Counted from the stretch's first letter, positions 17,031-25,848 are shown. The stretch is DNA of 64,000 nt from Secundilactobacillus kimchicus JCM 15530 (GCF_001433995.1 NZ_AZCX01000011.1:1-64000), one strand, 5' to 3'. Translations and numbers: made by a program. The notes: generated from the letters alone by a model not told the origin.

Positions 17031-17078
17031 CAAATAATCCCGATCTGACAATTTGCCAGATCGGGATTATTTGTGTTT
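17031..17078. terminator. Bidirectional terminator between prfC and nox
   Basis: Perfect 17-bp inverted repeat 17031-17047 / 17057-17073 (CAAATAATCCCGATCTG type), U-tract modest on both sides. Lies between converging prfC and nox. Confidence 0.75.
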
Positions 17079-17100
17079 TGAGGCGAATTTGAGAAGCCGG

Positions 17101-18456
17101 TTATGCTTCTGCCGTGGCTTTGGCTACTTTTTCTTGAGCGGCCTGAGCTAAAATGTTGAGGTAATTGAACGGTCGATCAAAGTTTGGTTGGAACAACATG
17201 TCGACCATGGCTAAATCATCAATTGTATTTTGGTTTTGAATGCAGACCGATAAAAGGTTGGCAGACTGGGAAATATCATAGTCGCTCATTAAGGCACCGC
17301 CCAGAATTTGCCGAGTATTAGGATCAAACACCAGTGACATCAAGACTGGGGTGGTCGTCGGCATGAATTCCGGCCGATAGTTGTCTTCTACAATCACTTG
17401 TTCGGCGGCTAATCCCTGAGCTTTAGCGGCTTCGTAGGTCAGACCAGTTGAGCAGATTGAGACGCCATAGAGGGCGAGCCCCGAGCTTGATTGGGTGCCC
17501 ATGTATTTAACGGTTGGTTGCGCGATGTTTTTGCCAACTAAAATGCCTTGTCGGACGGCGTTTGTGGCAAGGGGAATGTAGGCGTTTTTCCCCGTTGGAT
17601 TGTAGTGGACCGCGGCTGCATCGCCGGCCGCAAAAATATCTGGATCAGAACTTTGCATGTAATCGTTCGTCAAAATTGCCCCGTTCTGGGCCATATCGAC
17701 TTTTCCCTTGACCAGCTCGGTATTTGGTCGAAAGCCGATGCAAAGAATGGCAAGATCCGCTGTAATGGCGTCTTTGTCGGTGTGGATGGTCACGGCGTCA
17801 GTGGTTGTTTCAAAAGATTGAACGCGCTGATTTAGGGCTAATCTCACACCGTGGTTCTGGTAGTTAGCTTCAATTTTGGTGGTGAAAGTTTGATCGAAAT
17901 ACTTTGGCATGACGCGGTCTTCACCATCGATCAACGTGACCTCGTGGCCCTTTAGCGAGTAGGCTTCCGCCAACTCAGCGCCGATGTAACCGGCACCAAT
18001 AACGGCGATGCGTTTAGCCGTTGGGGCTTCTTTGAAAAGCGTTTGGGCGTGGACCCAATTCTTACAAAGTTTCACCCGGTCACTATCAATTCCAGGGATG
18101 GGAGGGATGACCGGCCATGACCCGGTTGTCATCACTAATTTATCGTATAGGACAGTCGTTGTTTCATGGGTGTTAAGGTCTTCAACAACGACGGTGTGGG
18201 CCACATTGTCGACGGATTTAACGTCGTGGCGCATTTTAATTGTGGCGCCTAATTCGGCGAGTTCTTGAGGGTTGGAGTAGAAAAGTCCCTGAGGATCTTT
18301 TACCTGACCACCTAGATAAAGGGCAATCCCACAAGATAAAAATGAAATAACATCGTTTCGCTCGTAAACCGTGACCTCGGCATCGGGATGTTCAGTTAAA
18401 ATTTGCTTTGTTGCGAACGTTCCAGCGTGCGTACAACCAATAATGACAACTTTCAT
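17101..18456 (-). CDS. nox: NADH oxidase (water-forming type), CoA-disulfide reductase family
   Basis: A 451-residue FAD enzyme oxidising NADH with O2 for redox balance. Seen: 'VVIIGCTHAG' (first dinucleotide site with His10), the single redox cysteine 'FLSCGIALYLGG' at Cys42 exactly as in Nox/Npx enzymes, 'IGAGYIGAELAEAYSLKGHEVTLID' (NADH site), 'CIGFRPNTELV', 'IFAAGDAAAVHY' (second FAD site) and 'YIPLATNAVRQG'. Water- versus peroxide-forming chemistry cannot be proven by sequence. GGAGG lies 7 bases before the ATG. A Rex-like operator covers the -35, suggesting induction at high NADH. Confidence 0.93.
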   Translation of the reverse strand: MKVVIIGCTHAGTFATKQILTEHPDAEVTVYERNDVISFLSCGIALYLGGQVKDPQGLFYSNPQELAELGATIKMRHDVKSVDNVAHTVVVEDLNTHETTTVLYDKLVMTTGSWPVIPPIPGIDSDRVKLCKNWVHAQTLFKEAPTAKRIAVIGAGYIGAELAEAYSLKGHEVTLIDGEDRVMPKYFDQTFTTKIEANYQNHGVRLALNQRVQSFETTTDAVTIHTDKDAITADLAILCIGFRPNTELVKGKVDMAQNGAILTNDYMQSSDPDIFAAGDAAAVHYNPTGKNAYIPLATNAVRQGILVGKNIAQPTVKYMGTQSSSGLALYGVSICSTGLTYEAAKAQGLAAEQVIVEDNYRPEFMPTTTPVLMSLVFDPNTRQILGGALMSDYDISQSANLLSVCIQNQNTIDDLAMVDMLFQPNFDRPFNYLNILAQAAQEKVAKATAEA

Positions 18457-18506
18457 ATCAAACGGCCTCCTAAAATAGTCCCATTAGTCAAATTGCTAAC
18501 AATTGT

Positions 18507-18534
18507 ATTTTACACAATGATATTAATTTGTCAA
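18507..18534 (-). promoter_or_regulatory. nox promoter
   Basis: On the minus strand TTGACA (18534-18529), 16-base spacer, TAAAAT (18512-18507), about 50 bases upstream of the nox ATG. Confidence 0.65.
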
Positions 18535-18545
18535 TCGTTTCACAA
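18528..18545. promoter_or_regulatory. Rex-like operator over the nox -35
   Basis: On the minus strand TTGTGAA-ACGA-TTGACAA, which matches 13 of the 14 fixed positions of the Gram-positive Rex consensus TTGTGAA-W4-TTCACAA. It covers the -35 hexamer of nox, so bound Rex would block transcription when NADH is low. Confidence 0.6.
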
Positions 18546-18630
18546 ACTAAACTTCGGTTCAAGACTTGGTTTCGCCAAGTATAACGCTTATACTGGATAC
18601 ACATTAAAATGACGAAGGAGACTTTTTCAC

Positions 18631-20055
18631 ATGTCAAAACCACTATCTGCCTGTACATCTGTTATCGTGGGTAAGAAAGCGTCTATCGATGGCTCAGTGA
18701 TGATTGCCAGAAACGATGACACTTTTTTGCCATTAACACCACAAGCGTTTATCATGCATCCAGCCAACAATCACCAGGAGAAAATGTTAACGTCCACTCA
18801 AAACGGATTCAAAGCTCAGCTCCCCAAGCAAGCGTTGCGCTACCAGGCAACGCCTAACGTGGAGGTCGATGAGAAGGGCCTGTATGAAGAGAGCGGTATT
18901 AACAGCGCTAACGTTGCCATGAGTGCCACCGAGAGTGTTTACGGCAATCCGCAGGCGCTGGCCCATGATCCGTTAGTCGCTGATGGCATGGCTGAAGACA
19001 CCCTTCAAACAATGGTATTGCCCTATATTAAAAGCGCGAAAGAGGGGGTTGAACGGCTCGGCCAATTGATTAAGCAATATGGTTCACCAGAGGGTAACGG
19101 GGTTTTATTTGCGGACCAAAATGAGGCGTGGTACATGGAAATCGTCACGGGTCATCATTGGGTTGCCTCAAGAATTCCTGATGATGCCTACGTCATTATG
19201 GCGAATCAAGTCGCACAAGAACAAATTGATTTTAATGATCCTGACCAGTTTATGTGGTCCGATGGCCTCTTGGAATTCGTTGAAACCTACCACCTCAATC
19301 CGGACAAAGACGGCTGGAACTTTCGGCATATTTTTGGCACGAGTACTGAAAAGGATCGCCACTATAACACGCCACGGGTTTGGTTTGGGCAACGTTATTT
19401 GAATCCCGAAATCGAGCAGGAACCCACTAGTTCTAACCTCCCGTTTATTTGCCGAGCAACCCGGAAGATTAGTGTTGAGGATGTCGAATACATTTTAAGT
19501 TCCCACTACAATGAAACGGTCTATGATCCGCTGGGTAATGGTCCAGAAGCAGATAAGACGCGTTTTCGGCCAATATCTATGAACCGGACTCAAAATTCAC
19601 ATGTGTTGCAACTGCGAAACGACGTTGCTCCAGCGCAATCCGCTATTTTTTGGCTGTGCTTTGGGGTGCCTGCCTTTACCCCGTATGTGCCGTTTTTTGC
19701 TAATGCCACTGATACTGATCCGAGTTACGCAGTGACGCCGCTTCACGCTGACGACGCCAGCGCTTATTGGATGTATCGGAAACTATCTGTGCTGGTAGAA
19801 GCTCACTACAGTCAGTTTGTCGAACAAGACATTGATTACTTAACAGCGGCTAAGGAACAATTCCGGCAGCATCTACAAGTGACTGATGATGGGGCAACTG
19901 GACTAACGGATGAAGCGCTGACCGCTTTTCTGACAGAGCGAAACCACCAAATTGTGGCCGACATGCGAGTCGCTACAACGGATTTGATTCATACGTTATT
20001 TGAAAAAGGTTTAACGCTTTCAAAACTGACCTTCAATATGGATAAAAACTTGTAA
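18631..20055 (+). CDS. pepD: C69 family dipeptidase
   Basis: A 474-residue Ntn-hydrolase dipeptidase of broad specificity (PepD/PepDA type), used to finish peptide breakdown in lactobacilli. The nucleophile is Cys8 in 'SACTSVIVGKKASIDGSVMIARNDD'; the family exposes this Cys by self-removal of the short N-terminal propeptide. Also seen: 'YEESGINSANVAMSATESVYGNP', 'GNGVLFADQNEAWYMEIVTGHHWVASRIPDDAYVIMANQ' and 'FICRATRKISVEDVEYILSSHYNETVYDP'. No signal peptide, so cytosolic. AAGGAG lies 10 bases before the ATG. Divergent from nox; monocistronic, ended by a long structured terminator. Confidence 0.93.
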   Translation: MSKPLSACTSVIVGKKASIDGSVMIARNDDTFLPLTPQAFIMHPANNHQEKMLTSTQNGFKAQLPKQALRYQATPNVEVDEKGLYEESGINSANVAMSATESVYGNPQALAHDPLVADGMAEDTLQTMVLPYIKSAKEGVERLGQLIKQYGSPEGNGVLFADQNEAWYMEIVTGHHWVASRIPDDAYVIMANQVAQEQIDFNDPDQFMWSDGLLEFVETYHLNPDKDGWNFRHIFGTSTEKDRHYNTPRVWFGQRYLNPEIEQEPTSSNLPFICRATRKISVEDVEYILSSHYNETVYDPLGNGPEADKTRFRPISMNRTQNSHVLQLRNDVAPAQSAIFWLCFGVPAFTPYVPFFANATDTDPSYAVTPLHADDASAYWMYRKLSVLVEAHYSQFVEQDIDYLTAAKEQFRQHLQVTDDGATGLTDEALTAFLTERNHQIVADMRVATTDLIHTLFEKGLTLSKLTFNMDKNL

Positions 20056-20061
20056 CCAGCG

Positions 20062-20144
20062 GCGTCCAACTACATTTATCTCACCATTACTAATTGTCAT
20101 TATTAGACTTTATTGGTGAAATTCTTGTAATGGACGCTTTTTTT
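20062..20144 (+). terminator. Long multi-stem terminator after the dipeptidase
   Basis: Outer stem GCGTCCA (20062-20068) / TGGACGC (20131-20137) followed by seven T; inside it a second stem TCACCA (20081-20086) / TGGTGA (20114-20119) and an inner CTAAT/ATTAG pairing. The rest of the 175-base gap before the ATPase holds no clear promoter. Confidence 0.65.
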
Positions 20145-20230
20145 CTGTAAACTTAACTTAGAAATCTTTTGTGAATTGAAATAAGCTGTTTTGCCATGTC
20201 CCTGCAGCGAATTTGAAAGGACTGCTCGTG

Positions 20231-22876
20231 ATGAAGATGACAAACGCCGAAATGACAACCGTAGAGCTCCAACGAGAGTATCAAACGGACGTCCAAACGG
20301 GATTAACCGCTACTTTAGTTGCTGAACGCCAGCAAAAAAGTGGCCGAAATGAATTGATTGAGGAAAAGCCACCAACTTTGGTGGCTAAAGTGTGGCGTCA
20401 TTTATCAGACGTTGCGTCACTTGTATTGTTATTTGCCGTGGTCTTATCCACGTACTTAGCAATCACCACTGGCGGCGGATGGACCAAGCCCATCGTGATT
20501 GGGAGCATTCTGGTCATCAACGTTGTGATTGGGATGTATCAAGAAAACAGTGCCGAAAAATCGCTAGCGGCACTAAAGAAGATGAACGTTCATGAAGTGA
20601 CGGTGATTCGAGACGGTCAGTCACAAGTGATTGATGCCGCTGACTTGGTGGTCGGTGACGTCGTTGTGCTGGAAGGTGGCAATCAGGTTCCAGCGGACGG
20701 CCGGTTAGTAAAAGCAACTGACCTGAGAGTCGACGAAGCGGTGTTGACCGGTGAAAGTGAGCCGGTTAAGAAAACGGCTGAGCCGGTTGTTCAGGCAGCC
20801 GAGCTGGGTGACCGGGAAAATGAGGTTTTCTCAGGGACTGGCATTGCCCAGGGAACTGGGACGATGGTGGTTACTGCCATTGGAATGGCCACCGAATTGG
20901 GGTCAATTGCGGGCATGTTGAACCGAACGAAGAGCCGGATGACGCCACTCCAAAAAAGGTTAAATAAATTATCTTTACGGTTAACAACGGTGGCCATTGC
21001 CGGTGGTCTCCTAATCTTTTTCCTGAGTGTTTTCCACCAGGGTGAACCGTTGGCAGATGCGCTGATGATAGGGGTTTCGCTTGCCGTAGCTGCCGTCCCA
21101 GAGACGTTGCCCATTATTGTGACGATTTCGCTGTCCCATGGCGTTGGCGTAATGGCTAAGCAAAATGCCATTATGCGACGCGTTGATGCGGTTGAAACCA
21201 TCGGCGGTGTTAACGTCATTGCGTCGGATAAAACGGGGACGTTAACTCAAAATCAGATGACGGTGACCCGTTACTGGACACCACAGATGCAGCAAGCTGG
21301 AGTGGTTAAAGGCCAACAGGATGATCCGGCGGCGACGGCATTGATGCGTTACATGGGATTGGCGACAAATGCCACCAGCGAATCAGTAGACGGTGAACGC
21401 GTGGAGGTGGGAGATTCCACCGAGTTGGCCATTGTGAGGTGGCTAGCCAAGTTTGGTCAATCCCGGGCAGAGTGGGAGGCGACTTATCCGCGAATTGCTG
21501 AAGACCCATTTAATTCTAATAAAAAAACGATGGCGACGTTACACGAAATGCCAACCGGTCAATTTCTACTCATTGTCAAGGGGGCCATTGACCGGTTACC
21601 GGTAACTGTATCACCGACAGAAATAGCTCAAATGTATACGATTCATGATGACTTTGCCCAAAATGCCCTTCGAGTCCTAGCGGTTGGCTACCGAGTTTTT
21701 GATAGTCGCCCAACGGCGCCAATTTCTGATATTCAGTCGGACCTGACATTTGCAGGAATCATTGGGATGATTGATCCGCCGCGAGAATCCGCAATTGCGG
21801 CGGTTAAGCAGGCTGAAGAAGCTGGTATTAAAACGGTGATGATTACGGGTGATCATCTGCAAACGGCAAAAGCGATTGCCGAGCAAATTGGGATCTTTAA
21901 AGCTGGTGACGCGGTTATGACGGGTGCTGAATTACGGCAATTATCCGATACTGAGCTCACCGATCAAATTAGCCAAATTAGCGTCTATGCGCGGGTATCG
22001 CCCGAGGATAAAATTCGGATTGTTAATGCTTGGCAGGCCAATGGGGCCACCGTTGCGATGACTGGCGATGGCGTGAATGATGCGCCGGCGTTGAAAGCCG
22101 CTGATGTTGGTGTGGCGATGGGAATTACGGGAACGGAAGTTTCAAAAAATGCGAGTGATATGGTCTTAACAGACGATAATTTTGAGACCATCGTTGCCGC
22201 CGTTGCAACTGGCCGAACGGTATATCAAAACATTTTAAAAGCGGTCGAATTTTTGATTGGCGTCAATTTCGCTCAATTATTCCTCATGATTTTTGCGGTT
22301 TCAATCGGATGGGGCGCGCCACTGATTGCGGAACAACTGCTGTTAATTAACGTTTTAGCCGATGGTATTCCAGGGTTCTACCTGAGCCGTGAGCCAGGTG
22401 AACCACTGACAATGAAGCGGCCACCAATTAGTCGAAACAGTAGCATTTTTACCGATGGATTAGGATATCGGGTTGCGCTGAGAGCGACAACGTTTATTGT
22501 GCTGACACTCGGGATTTACAGCATTGGTCGGTTTGGATTAACATCGGGGTCAGCACTCGTGGGAACAACCATGCTCTTTGTTGTTTTAGCCATCGGGTCA
22601 ATGATTGATATTTATCCGATTAAGAGTCGCGGTCGCTTGACGCTTACATCAATTAAAGGTAATCAGGCGTTGAATATCGGCGTCGTGTTAGCGGGTGTTT
22701 TGGTACTCGCAGTTGCATTAATCCCGGGATTACAACATCTGTTTGAGCTTGTGGCACTTTCGCCGATCCAGTGGCTAATTGTCGCAGTAGCAGTATTCAT
22801 CCCAAGTGGCGTTTTAGAACTGGCAAAACGCCACCACTCTCAGGTTGGTCCCAAGCCATTCAGTCGTGAAACCTAA
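20231..22876 (+). CDS. Cation-transporting P-type ATPase (P2A, probably Ca2+)
   Basis: An 881-residue ten-helix ATP-driven pump. Seen: an N-terminal cation-ATPase domain ('GLTATLVAERQQKSGRNELIEEKPP'), actuator 'VLTGESEPVKK', M4 'AVAAVPETLPIIVTISLSHGV', phosphorylation site 'ASDKTGTLTQNQM' with Asp333, nucleotide domain 'FNSNKKTMATL' and 'VKGAIDRL', hinge 'MTGDGVNDAPALKAADVGVAMG', M6 'LLINVLADGIPGFYLSREPGEP'. The M4 P-E-x-L glutamate and M6 N-x3-D of Ca2+ pumps are kept; the usual G and T in these motifs are T and A. Substrate Ca2+ or Mn2+ is inferred. Start at 20231 set by AAAGGA 9 bases upstream. Confidence 0.9.
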   Translation: MKMTNAEMTTVELQREYQTDVQTGLTATLVAERQQKSGRNELIEEKPPTLVAKVWRHLSDVASLVLLFAVVLSTYLAITTGGGWTKPIVIGSILVINVVIGMYQENSAEKSLAALKKMNVHEVTVIRDGQSQVIDAADLVVGDVVVLEGGNQVPADGRLVKATDLRVDEAVLTGESEPVKKTAEPVVQAAELGDRENEVFSGTGIAQGTGTMVVTAIGMATELGSIAGMLNRTKSRMTPLQKRLNKLSLRLTTVAIAGGLLIFFLSVFHQGEPLADALMIGVSLAVAAVPETLPIIVTISLSHGVGVMAKQNAIMRRVDAVETIGGVNVIASDKTGTLTQNQMTVTRYWTPQMQQAGVVKGQQDDPAATALMRYMGLATNATSESVDGERVEVGDSTELAIVRWLAKFGQSRAEWEATYPRIAEDPFNSNKKTMATLHEMPTGQFLLIVKGAIDRLPVTVSPTEIAQMYTIHDDFAQNALRVLAVGYRVFDSRPTAPISDIQSDLTFAGIIGMIDPPRESAIAAVKQAEEAGIKTVMITGDHLQTAKAIAEQIGIFKAGDAVMTGAELRQLSDTELTDQISQISVYARVSPEDKIRIVNAWQANGATVAMTGDGVNDAPALKAADVGVAMGITGTEVSKNASDMVLTDDNFETIVAAVATGRTVYQNILKAVEFLIGVNFAQLFLMIFAVSIGWGAPLIAEQLLLINVLADGIPGFYLSREPGEPLTMKRPPISRNSSIFTDGLGYRVALRATTFIVLTLGIYSIGRFGLTSGSALVGTTMLFVVLAIGSMIDIYPIKSRGRLTLTSIKGNQALNIGVVLAGVLVLAVALIPGLQHLFELVALSPIQWLIVAVAVFIPSGVLELAKRHHSQVGPKPFSRET

Positions 22877-22877
22877 A

Positions 22878-22928
22878 AAAACGGTGTCCAACTTCCCAGC
22901 TTTATTTGCTGGGGTTGGACACCGTTTT
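22878..22928. terminator. Bidirectional terminator between ATPase and clpE
   Basis: About 20-bp stem (22879-22900 with 22908-22927, two bulged T) ending in A-runs and TTTTG; serves both converging genes. Confidence 0.85.
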
Positions 22929-22929
22929 G

Positions 22930-25191
22930 TTAATCGTTATTAGGTTTTGAAGACTTGGTTTCTGAACTAGATGATGCATTGGTTTCAGCGGCTAAAGTAA
23001 TTTCACCGTTTTCAATCTTTGCGACCAGGTTCTTAACGTCGGCGTGGTCAAGGTAGTAGTCAGCGATGCGGTCTTCAATCTGTTCTTGGATAACCCGCCG
23101 TAGTGGCCGAGCGCCCATAGCCGGATCGTAGCCGAGATCAACTAACTTGGCTTCAACTGGTTCCGTTACGTGAACGTGAAGGTCTTGGTTGGCCAACATA
23201 TCATTGACATCAGAAATCATCAAATCAACGATCTTCATTAAGTTTTCCTTAGTGAGTGGGTTGAATTCAACAATGTCATCAAACCGGTTTAGAAATTCTG
23301 GCTTGAAGTAGTTGGTGAGCTTGTCCAAGACGCTATGCGTTGTTCCGGAAGCCTCGGCACCAAATCCAACACTTGCTTCAACATCGCCAGTTCCGGCGTT
23401 AGAAGTCATGATGATGATGGTGTCTTTGAATGAGACCGTCCGACCCTGAGAATCAGTCAGACGACCATCGTCCAGAATTTGCAAGAACATGTGCATCACG
23501 TCCGGGTGCGCCTTTTCAACTTCATCGAGTAGAATCAAGCTGTAAGGGTTCCGACGAACCTGTTCAGTCAATTGACCAGCTTCTTCGTACCCGACGTAGC
23601 CAGGAGGCGACCCAATCAACTTGGACACTGAGTGCGGCTCCATATATTCGGACATGTCAAACCGAATCATAGCATCCTTGGAACCGAAAAGTTCGCGAGC
23701 AAGTTGCTTGGCTAATTCAGTTTTTCCGACGCCGGTTGGGCCGACAAACAGGAAGGAGCCAATTGGTCGACCAGTCCCATTAAGGCCGATTCGATTCCGC
23801 CGAATAGCTCGCGATACCTTATCAACGGCTTCATCTTGGCCGATGACGTGTTGCTTAAGTTGGTCACTCAAATCACGAAGTTGCTCTTGTTCCTTGTTTT
23901 GGAGTTCACCGACAGGAATGCCAGTTTTTTCCTCGACAATTTTTTGCATATCAGCTTCGGTGATTTGTGGCACGCCTTCATCAGAAGCAGGCTGGTCTGT
24001 CTTATTCTGCTCAAGCTTGGACACTTGATCGCGATAGTAAGCAGCCTTTTCGTAATCTTCAGCTTTTAAAGCTTCTTGCTTTTGAGCTTCAGCGGCCTGA
24101 ATCTTATCATCAATAGTCTTAGGATCGACTACGTTGATGGTGAGATTTTTCTTTGAGCCCGCTTCATCCATCAAATCAATTGCCTTATCCGGCAGGAAAC
24201 GGTCCTGAATGTAGCGGTCCGACAATTTAACGGCTGCTTCAAGTGAAGCGTCCGTGTAGTGGACGTGGTGATAATCTTCATACTTCTTTTGAATGCCCTT
24301 TAAAATCTTAACGGCTTCATCGGAAGATGGTTCGTTAACTGTGACTGGCTGAAGCCGTCGAGCTAACGCTTGGTCCTTTTCGATATCACGGTATTCGTTT
24401 AAGGTAGTGGCCCCAACAAGTTGGAACTCACCTCTAGCAAGGGCTGGCTTTAAAACGTTACCTGCATCCATGCCACCCTCAGCGTTACCTGCGCCAACAA
24501 TTTCGTGGATTTCATCGATGAATAAGATGATGTTTGGATCTTGTTGGACTTCTTGCATCAACTGCTGCATCCGTTGCTCAAATTGGCCCCGGATTCCGGT
24601 ACCTTGAACGAGCGAAACAACATCTAAGCGAATCACTTGTTTGTTGATTAACTTTTGGGGAACATCGCCTTCAACGATTTTTTGGGCGAGGCCTTCCACA
24701 ACAGCAGTTTTACCAACTCCGGCTTCACCAATCAACACGGGGTTGTTTTTAGTTCGCCGGTTTAAAATTTCGATAACTCTTGCGATTTCTTTATCGCGGC
24801 CGATGACGGGGTCGACTTTACCCTGCTTTGCAAGGTCGGTCATGTTCAACCCGTACTGACCTAAAAGTGAGTTTCCACCATTGCCTCGACCGTTGTTGCC
24901 ACCGTTTCGGGGGCCGCTTGGTTGGGTTGGTGGGACTTGAGATTGAAAACCCTGAGGATTGCCTTGGGCGCCGCCTTGCATTGCCCGGAAGATATCATCG
25001 AGGTTTCCAAAGCCAAATGGATCTTGTGCCATATTCGCACCTCCATTGCCTGGATTTGAATTATTGTTAAGCTGTTGGTTTTTGAGTAGTTGATAGCAGT
25101 TTTGACATAGGTCAACTTGCTGCCGTTCGCCATTAACGTTGAGGTACAAATGGATCGTTGCCTCACGTTGGTGACAGTTTTGACAGAGCAT
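22930..25191 (-). CDS. clpE: ATP-dependent Clp protease ATP-binding subunit ClpE
   Basis: A 753-residue Hsp100 unfoldase working with ClpP on heat-damaged proteins. Order: N-terminal zinc finger (Cys3, Cys6, Cys29, Cys32), a Gly/Asn-rich linker (about 41-108), first AAA+ with Walker A 'GEAGVGKT' near 155-162 and '[10 protein letters not shown]', a UVR-type coiled segment '[18 protein letters not shown]', second AAA+ with '[12 protein letters not shown]' and '[14 protein letters not shown]', and the C-terminal D2-small domain. The zinc finger and UVR segment separate it from ClpC and ClpB. ATG is preceded by AGGG about 9 bases upstream. Upstream lie a CtsR box and a CIRCE element. Confidence 0.96.
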   Translation of the reverse strand: MLCQNCHQREATIHLYLNVNGERQQVDLCQNCYQLLKNQQLNNNSNPGNGGANMAQDPFGFGNLDDIFRAMQGGAQGNPQGFQSQVPPTQPSGPRNGGNNGRGNGGNSLLGQYGLNMTDLAKQGKVDPVIGRDKEIARVIEILNRRTKNNPVLIGEAGVGKTAVVEGLAQKIVEGDVPQKLINKQVIRLDVVSLVQGTGIRGQFEQRMQQLMQEVQQDPNIILFIDEIHEIVGAGNAEGGMDAGNVLKPALARGEFQLVGATTLNEYRDIEKDQALARRLQPVTVNEPSSDEAVKILKGIQKKYEDYHHVHYTDASLEAAVKLSDRYIQDRFLPDKAIDLMDEAGSKKNLTINVVDPKTIDDKIQAAEAQKQEALKAEDYEKAAYYRDQVSKLEQNKTDQPASDEGVPQITEADMQKIVEEKTGIPVGELQNKEQEQLRDLSDQLKQHVIGQDEAVDKVSRAIRRNRIGLNGTGRPIGSFLFVGPTGVGKTELAKQLARELFGSKDAMIRFDMSEYMEPHSVSKLIGSPPGYVGYEEAGQLTEQVRRNPYSLILLDEVEKAHPDVMHMFLQILDDGRLTDSQGRTVSFKDTIIIMTSNAGTGDVEASVGFGAEASGTTHSVLDKLTNYFKPEFLNRFDDIVEFNPLTKENLMKIVDLMISDVNDMLANQDLHVHVTEPVEAKLVDLGYDPAMGARPLRRVIQEQIEDRIADYYLDHADVKNLVAKIENGEITLAAETNASSSSETKSSKPNND

Positions 25192-25265
25192 AACATAACT
25201 CCCTTCTACTTAGCGCGTTCATAATTAAGCCAATTCAACTTAACCAATCAAGATGGTGAAATTTG

Positions 25266-25282
25266 TTTGACCAATCTTGACC
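25266..25282. promoter_or_regulatory. CtsR box upstream of clpE
   Basis: On the minus strand GGTCAAGATTGGTCAAA, a direct heptad repeat spaced 10 bases apart, differing from the CtsR consensus RGTCAAANANRGTCAAA at two positions. It starts about 10 bases downstream of a candidate -10, a repressing position. Confidence 0.75.
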
Positions 25283-25291
25283 ATTGATTTA

Positions 25292-25319
25292 ATTATACTC
25301 AAATCAACGTTAATGGCAA
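25292..25319 (-). promoter_or_regulatory. clpE promoter P2
   Basis: Minus-strand TTGCCA (25319-25314), 16-base spacer, perfect TATAAT (25297-25292), followed by the CtsR box. Confidence 0.65.
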
Positions 25320-25347
25320 GCAATTGACTTAGGGCATTTCAAGATAG

Positions 25348-25374
25348 TTAGCACCGAGCGGTGTCGAGTGCTAA
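25348..25374. promoter_or_regulatory. CIRCE element (HrcA operator)
   Basis: TTAGCACCG (25348-25356), 9-base spacer, GAGTGCTAA (25366-25374). Against the CIRCE consensus TTAGCACTC-N9-GAGTGCTAA the right arm is perfect and the left has two changes (16 of 18). It starts 11 bases downstream of the candidate minus-strand promoter P1. Confidence 0.8.
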
Positions 25375-25385
25375 TTTCACTTTTA

Positions 25386-25414
25386 GTTTTATCGCATTCT
25401 GATAAAAAGTGCAA
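25386..25414 (-). promoter_or_regulatory. clpE promoter P1
   Basis: Minus-strand TTGCAC (25414-25409), 17-base spacer, TAAAAC (25391-25386). It places the CIRCE element at the expected start of the transcript. Confidence 0.5.
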
Positions 25415-25455
25415 GTCATTAAGTCTGAATGGGTGGTTCAAGTTTAAAAATCGGG

Positions 25456-25461
25456 TACAAT
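25456..25461 (+). promoter_or_regulatory. Candidate -10 of the small gene at 25490
   Basis: TACAAT, 29 bases upstream of the TTG start; the -35 is not clear. Confidence 0.4.
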
Positions 25462-25489
25462 AGGTAGGTGACTAAAGGAGGATGCAAGC

Positions 25490-25678
25490 TTGGAAAAAGA
25501 TTATTCAGAGTTAATGACGCAACTTAAGAGTGGTGAATTAGACGCAGTGGAAGTCCATCCTGATGAGTTTATGGCTTTTTATGAGGCGTACATGGCCTTT
25601 GAGTCCCGGAAACGGATCGTAGGCGCTGCTGAAAAAAATGGCATTATTACGTATCGCTACGACCATGAGCAGGGGTAA
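25490..25678 (+). CDS. Small uncharacterised protein (62 residues)
   Basis: A 62-residue acidic, probably helical soluble protein upstream of ptsHI. No family recognised. Sequence features: 'MEKDYSELMTQLKSGELDAVEVHPDEFMAFYEAYMAFESRKRIVGAAEKNGIITYRY', an amphipathic N-terminal helix followed by a short segment ending in a beta-like 'GIITYRY'. Translation support is strong: AAAGGAGG lies 9 bases before a TTG start. It has its own candidate -10, and ptsH has a separate promoter after it. Whether it works with the PTS is unknown. Confidence 0.65.
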   Translation: MEKDYSELMTQLKSGELDAVEVHPDEFMAFYEAYMAFESRKRIVGAAEKNGIITYRYDHEQG

Positions 25679-25689
25679 GCTCACCACAA

Positions 25690-25703
25690 TGAAAGCGTTT
25701 AAT
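25690..25703 (+). promoter_or_regulatory. Degenerate cre-like site before ptsH
   Basis: TGAAAGCGTTTAAT: the left half and CG centre fit the CcpA consensus TGNNARCGNWWWCA, the last CA is changed. It ends 7 bases upstream of the ptsH -35, where CcpA sites can activate. Confidence 0.4.
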
Positions 25704-25710
25704 GAAATGC

Positions 25711-25739
25711 TTGTATTTTGCTGAATTAATTGATATTCT
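25711..25739 (+). promoter_or_regulatory. ptsHI promoter
   Basis: TTGTAT (25711-25716), 17-base spacer, TATTCT (25734-25739). It leaves a leader of about 100 bases before ptsH with no obvious riboswitch. Confidence 0.5.
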
Positions 25740-25848
25740 TTAATCATAGGGCGGATTCCATCGGTTTCATTATTTTGGTAAATTTTGAAACCCGTGGAAA
25801 GCTGCCACTAGTACAGAAAACTTAATGCTCAAAGGGAGATCGTATATT

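Noticed and set aside
20145-20230. Mn2+-sensing yybP-ykoY riboswitch before the P-type ATPase
   Set aside because: The conserved aptamer core sequences are missing; only a terminator-like structure is present.
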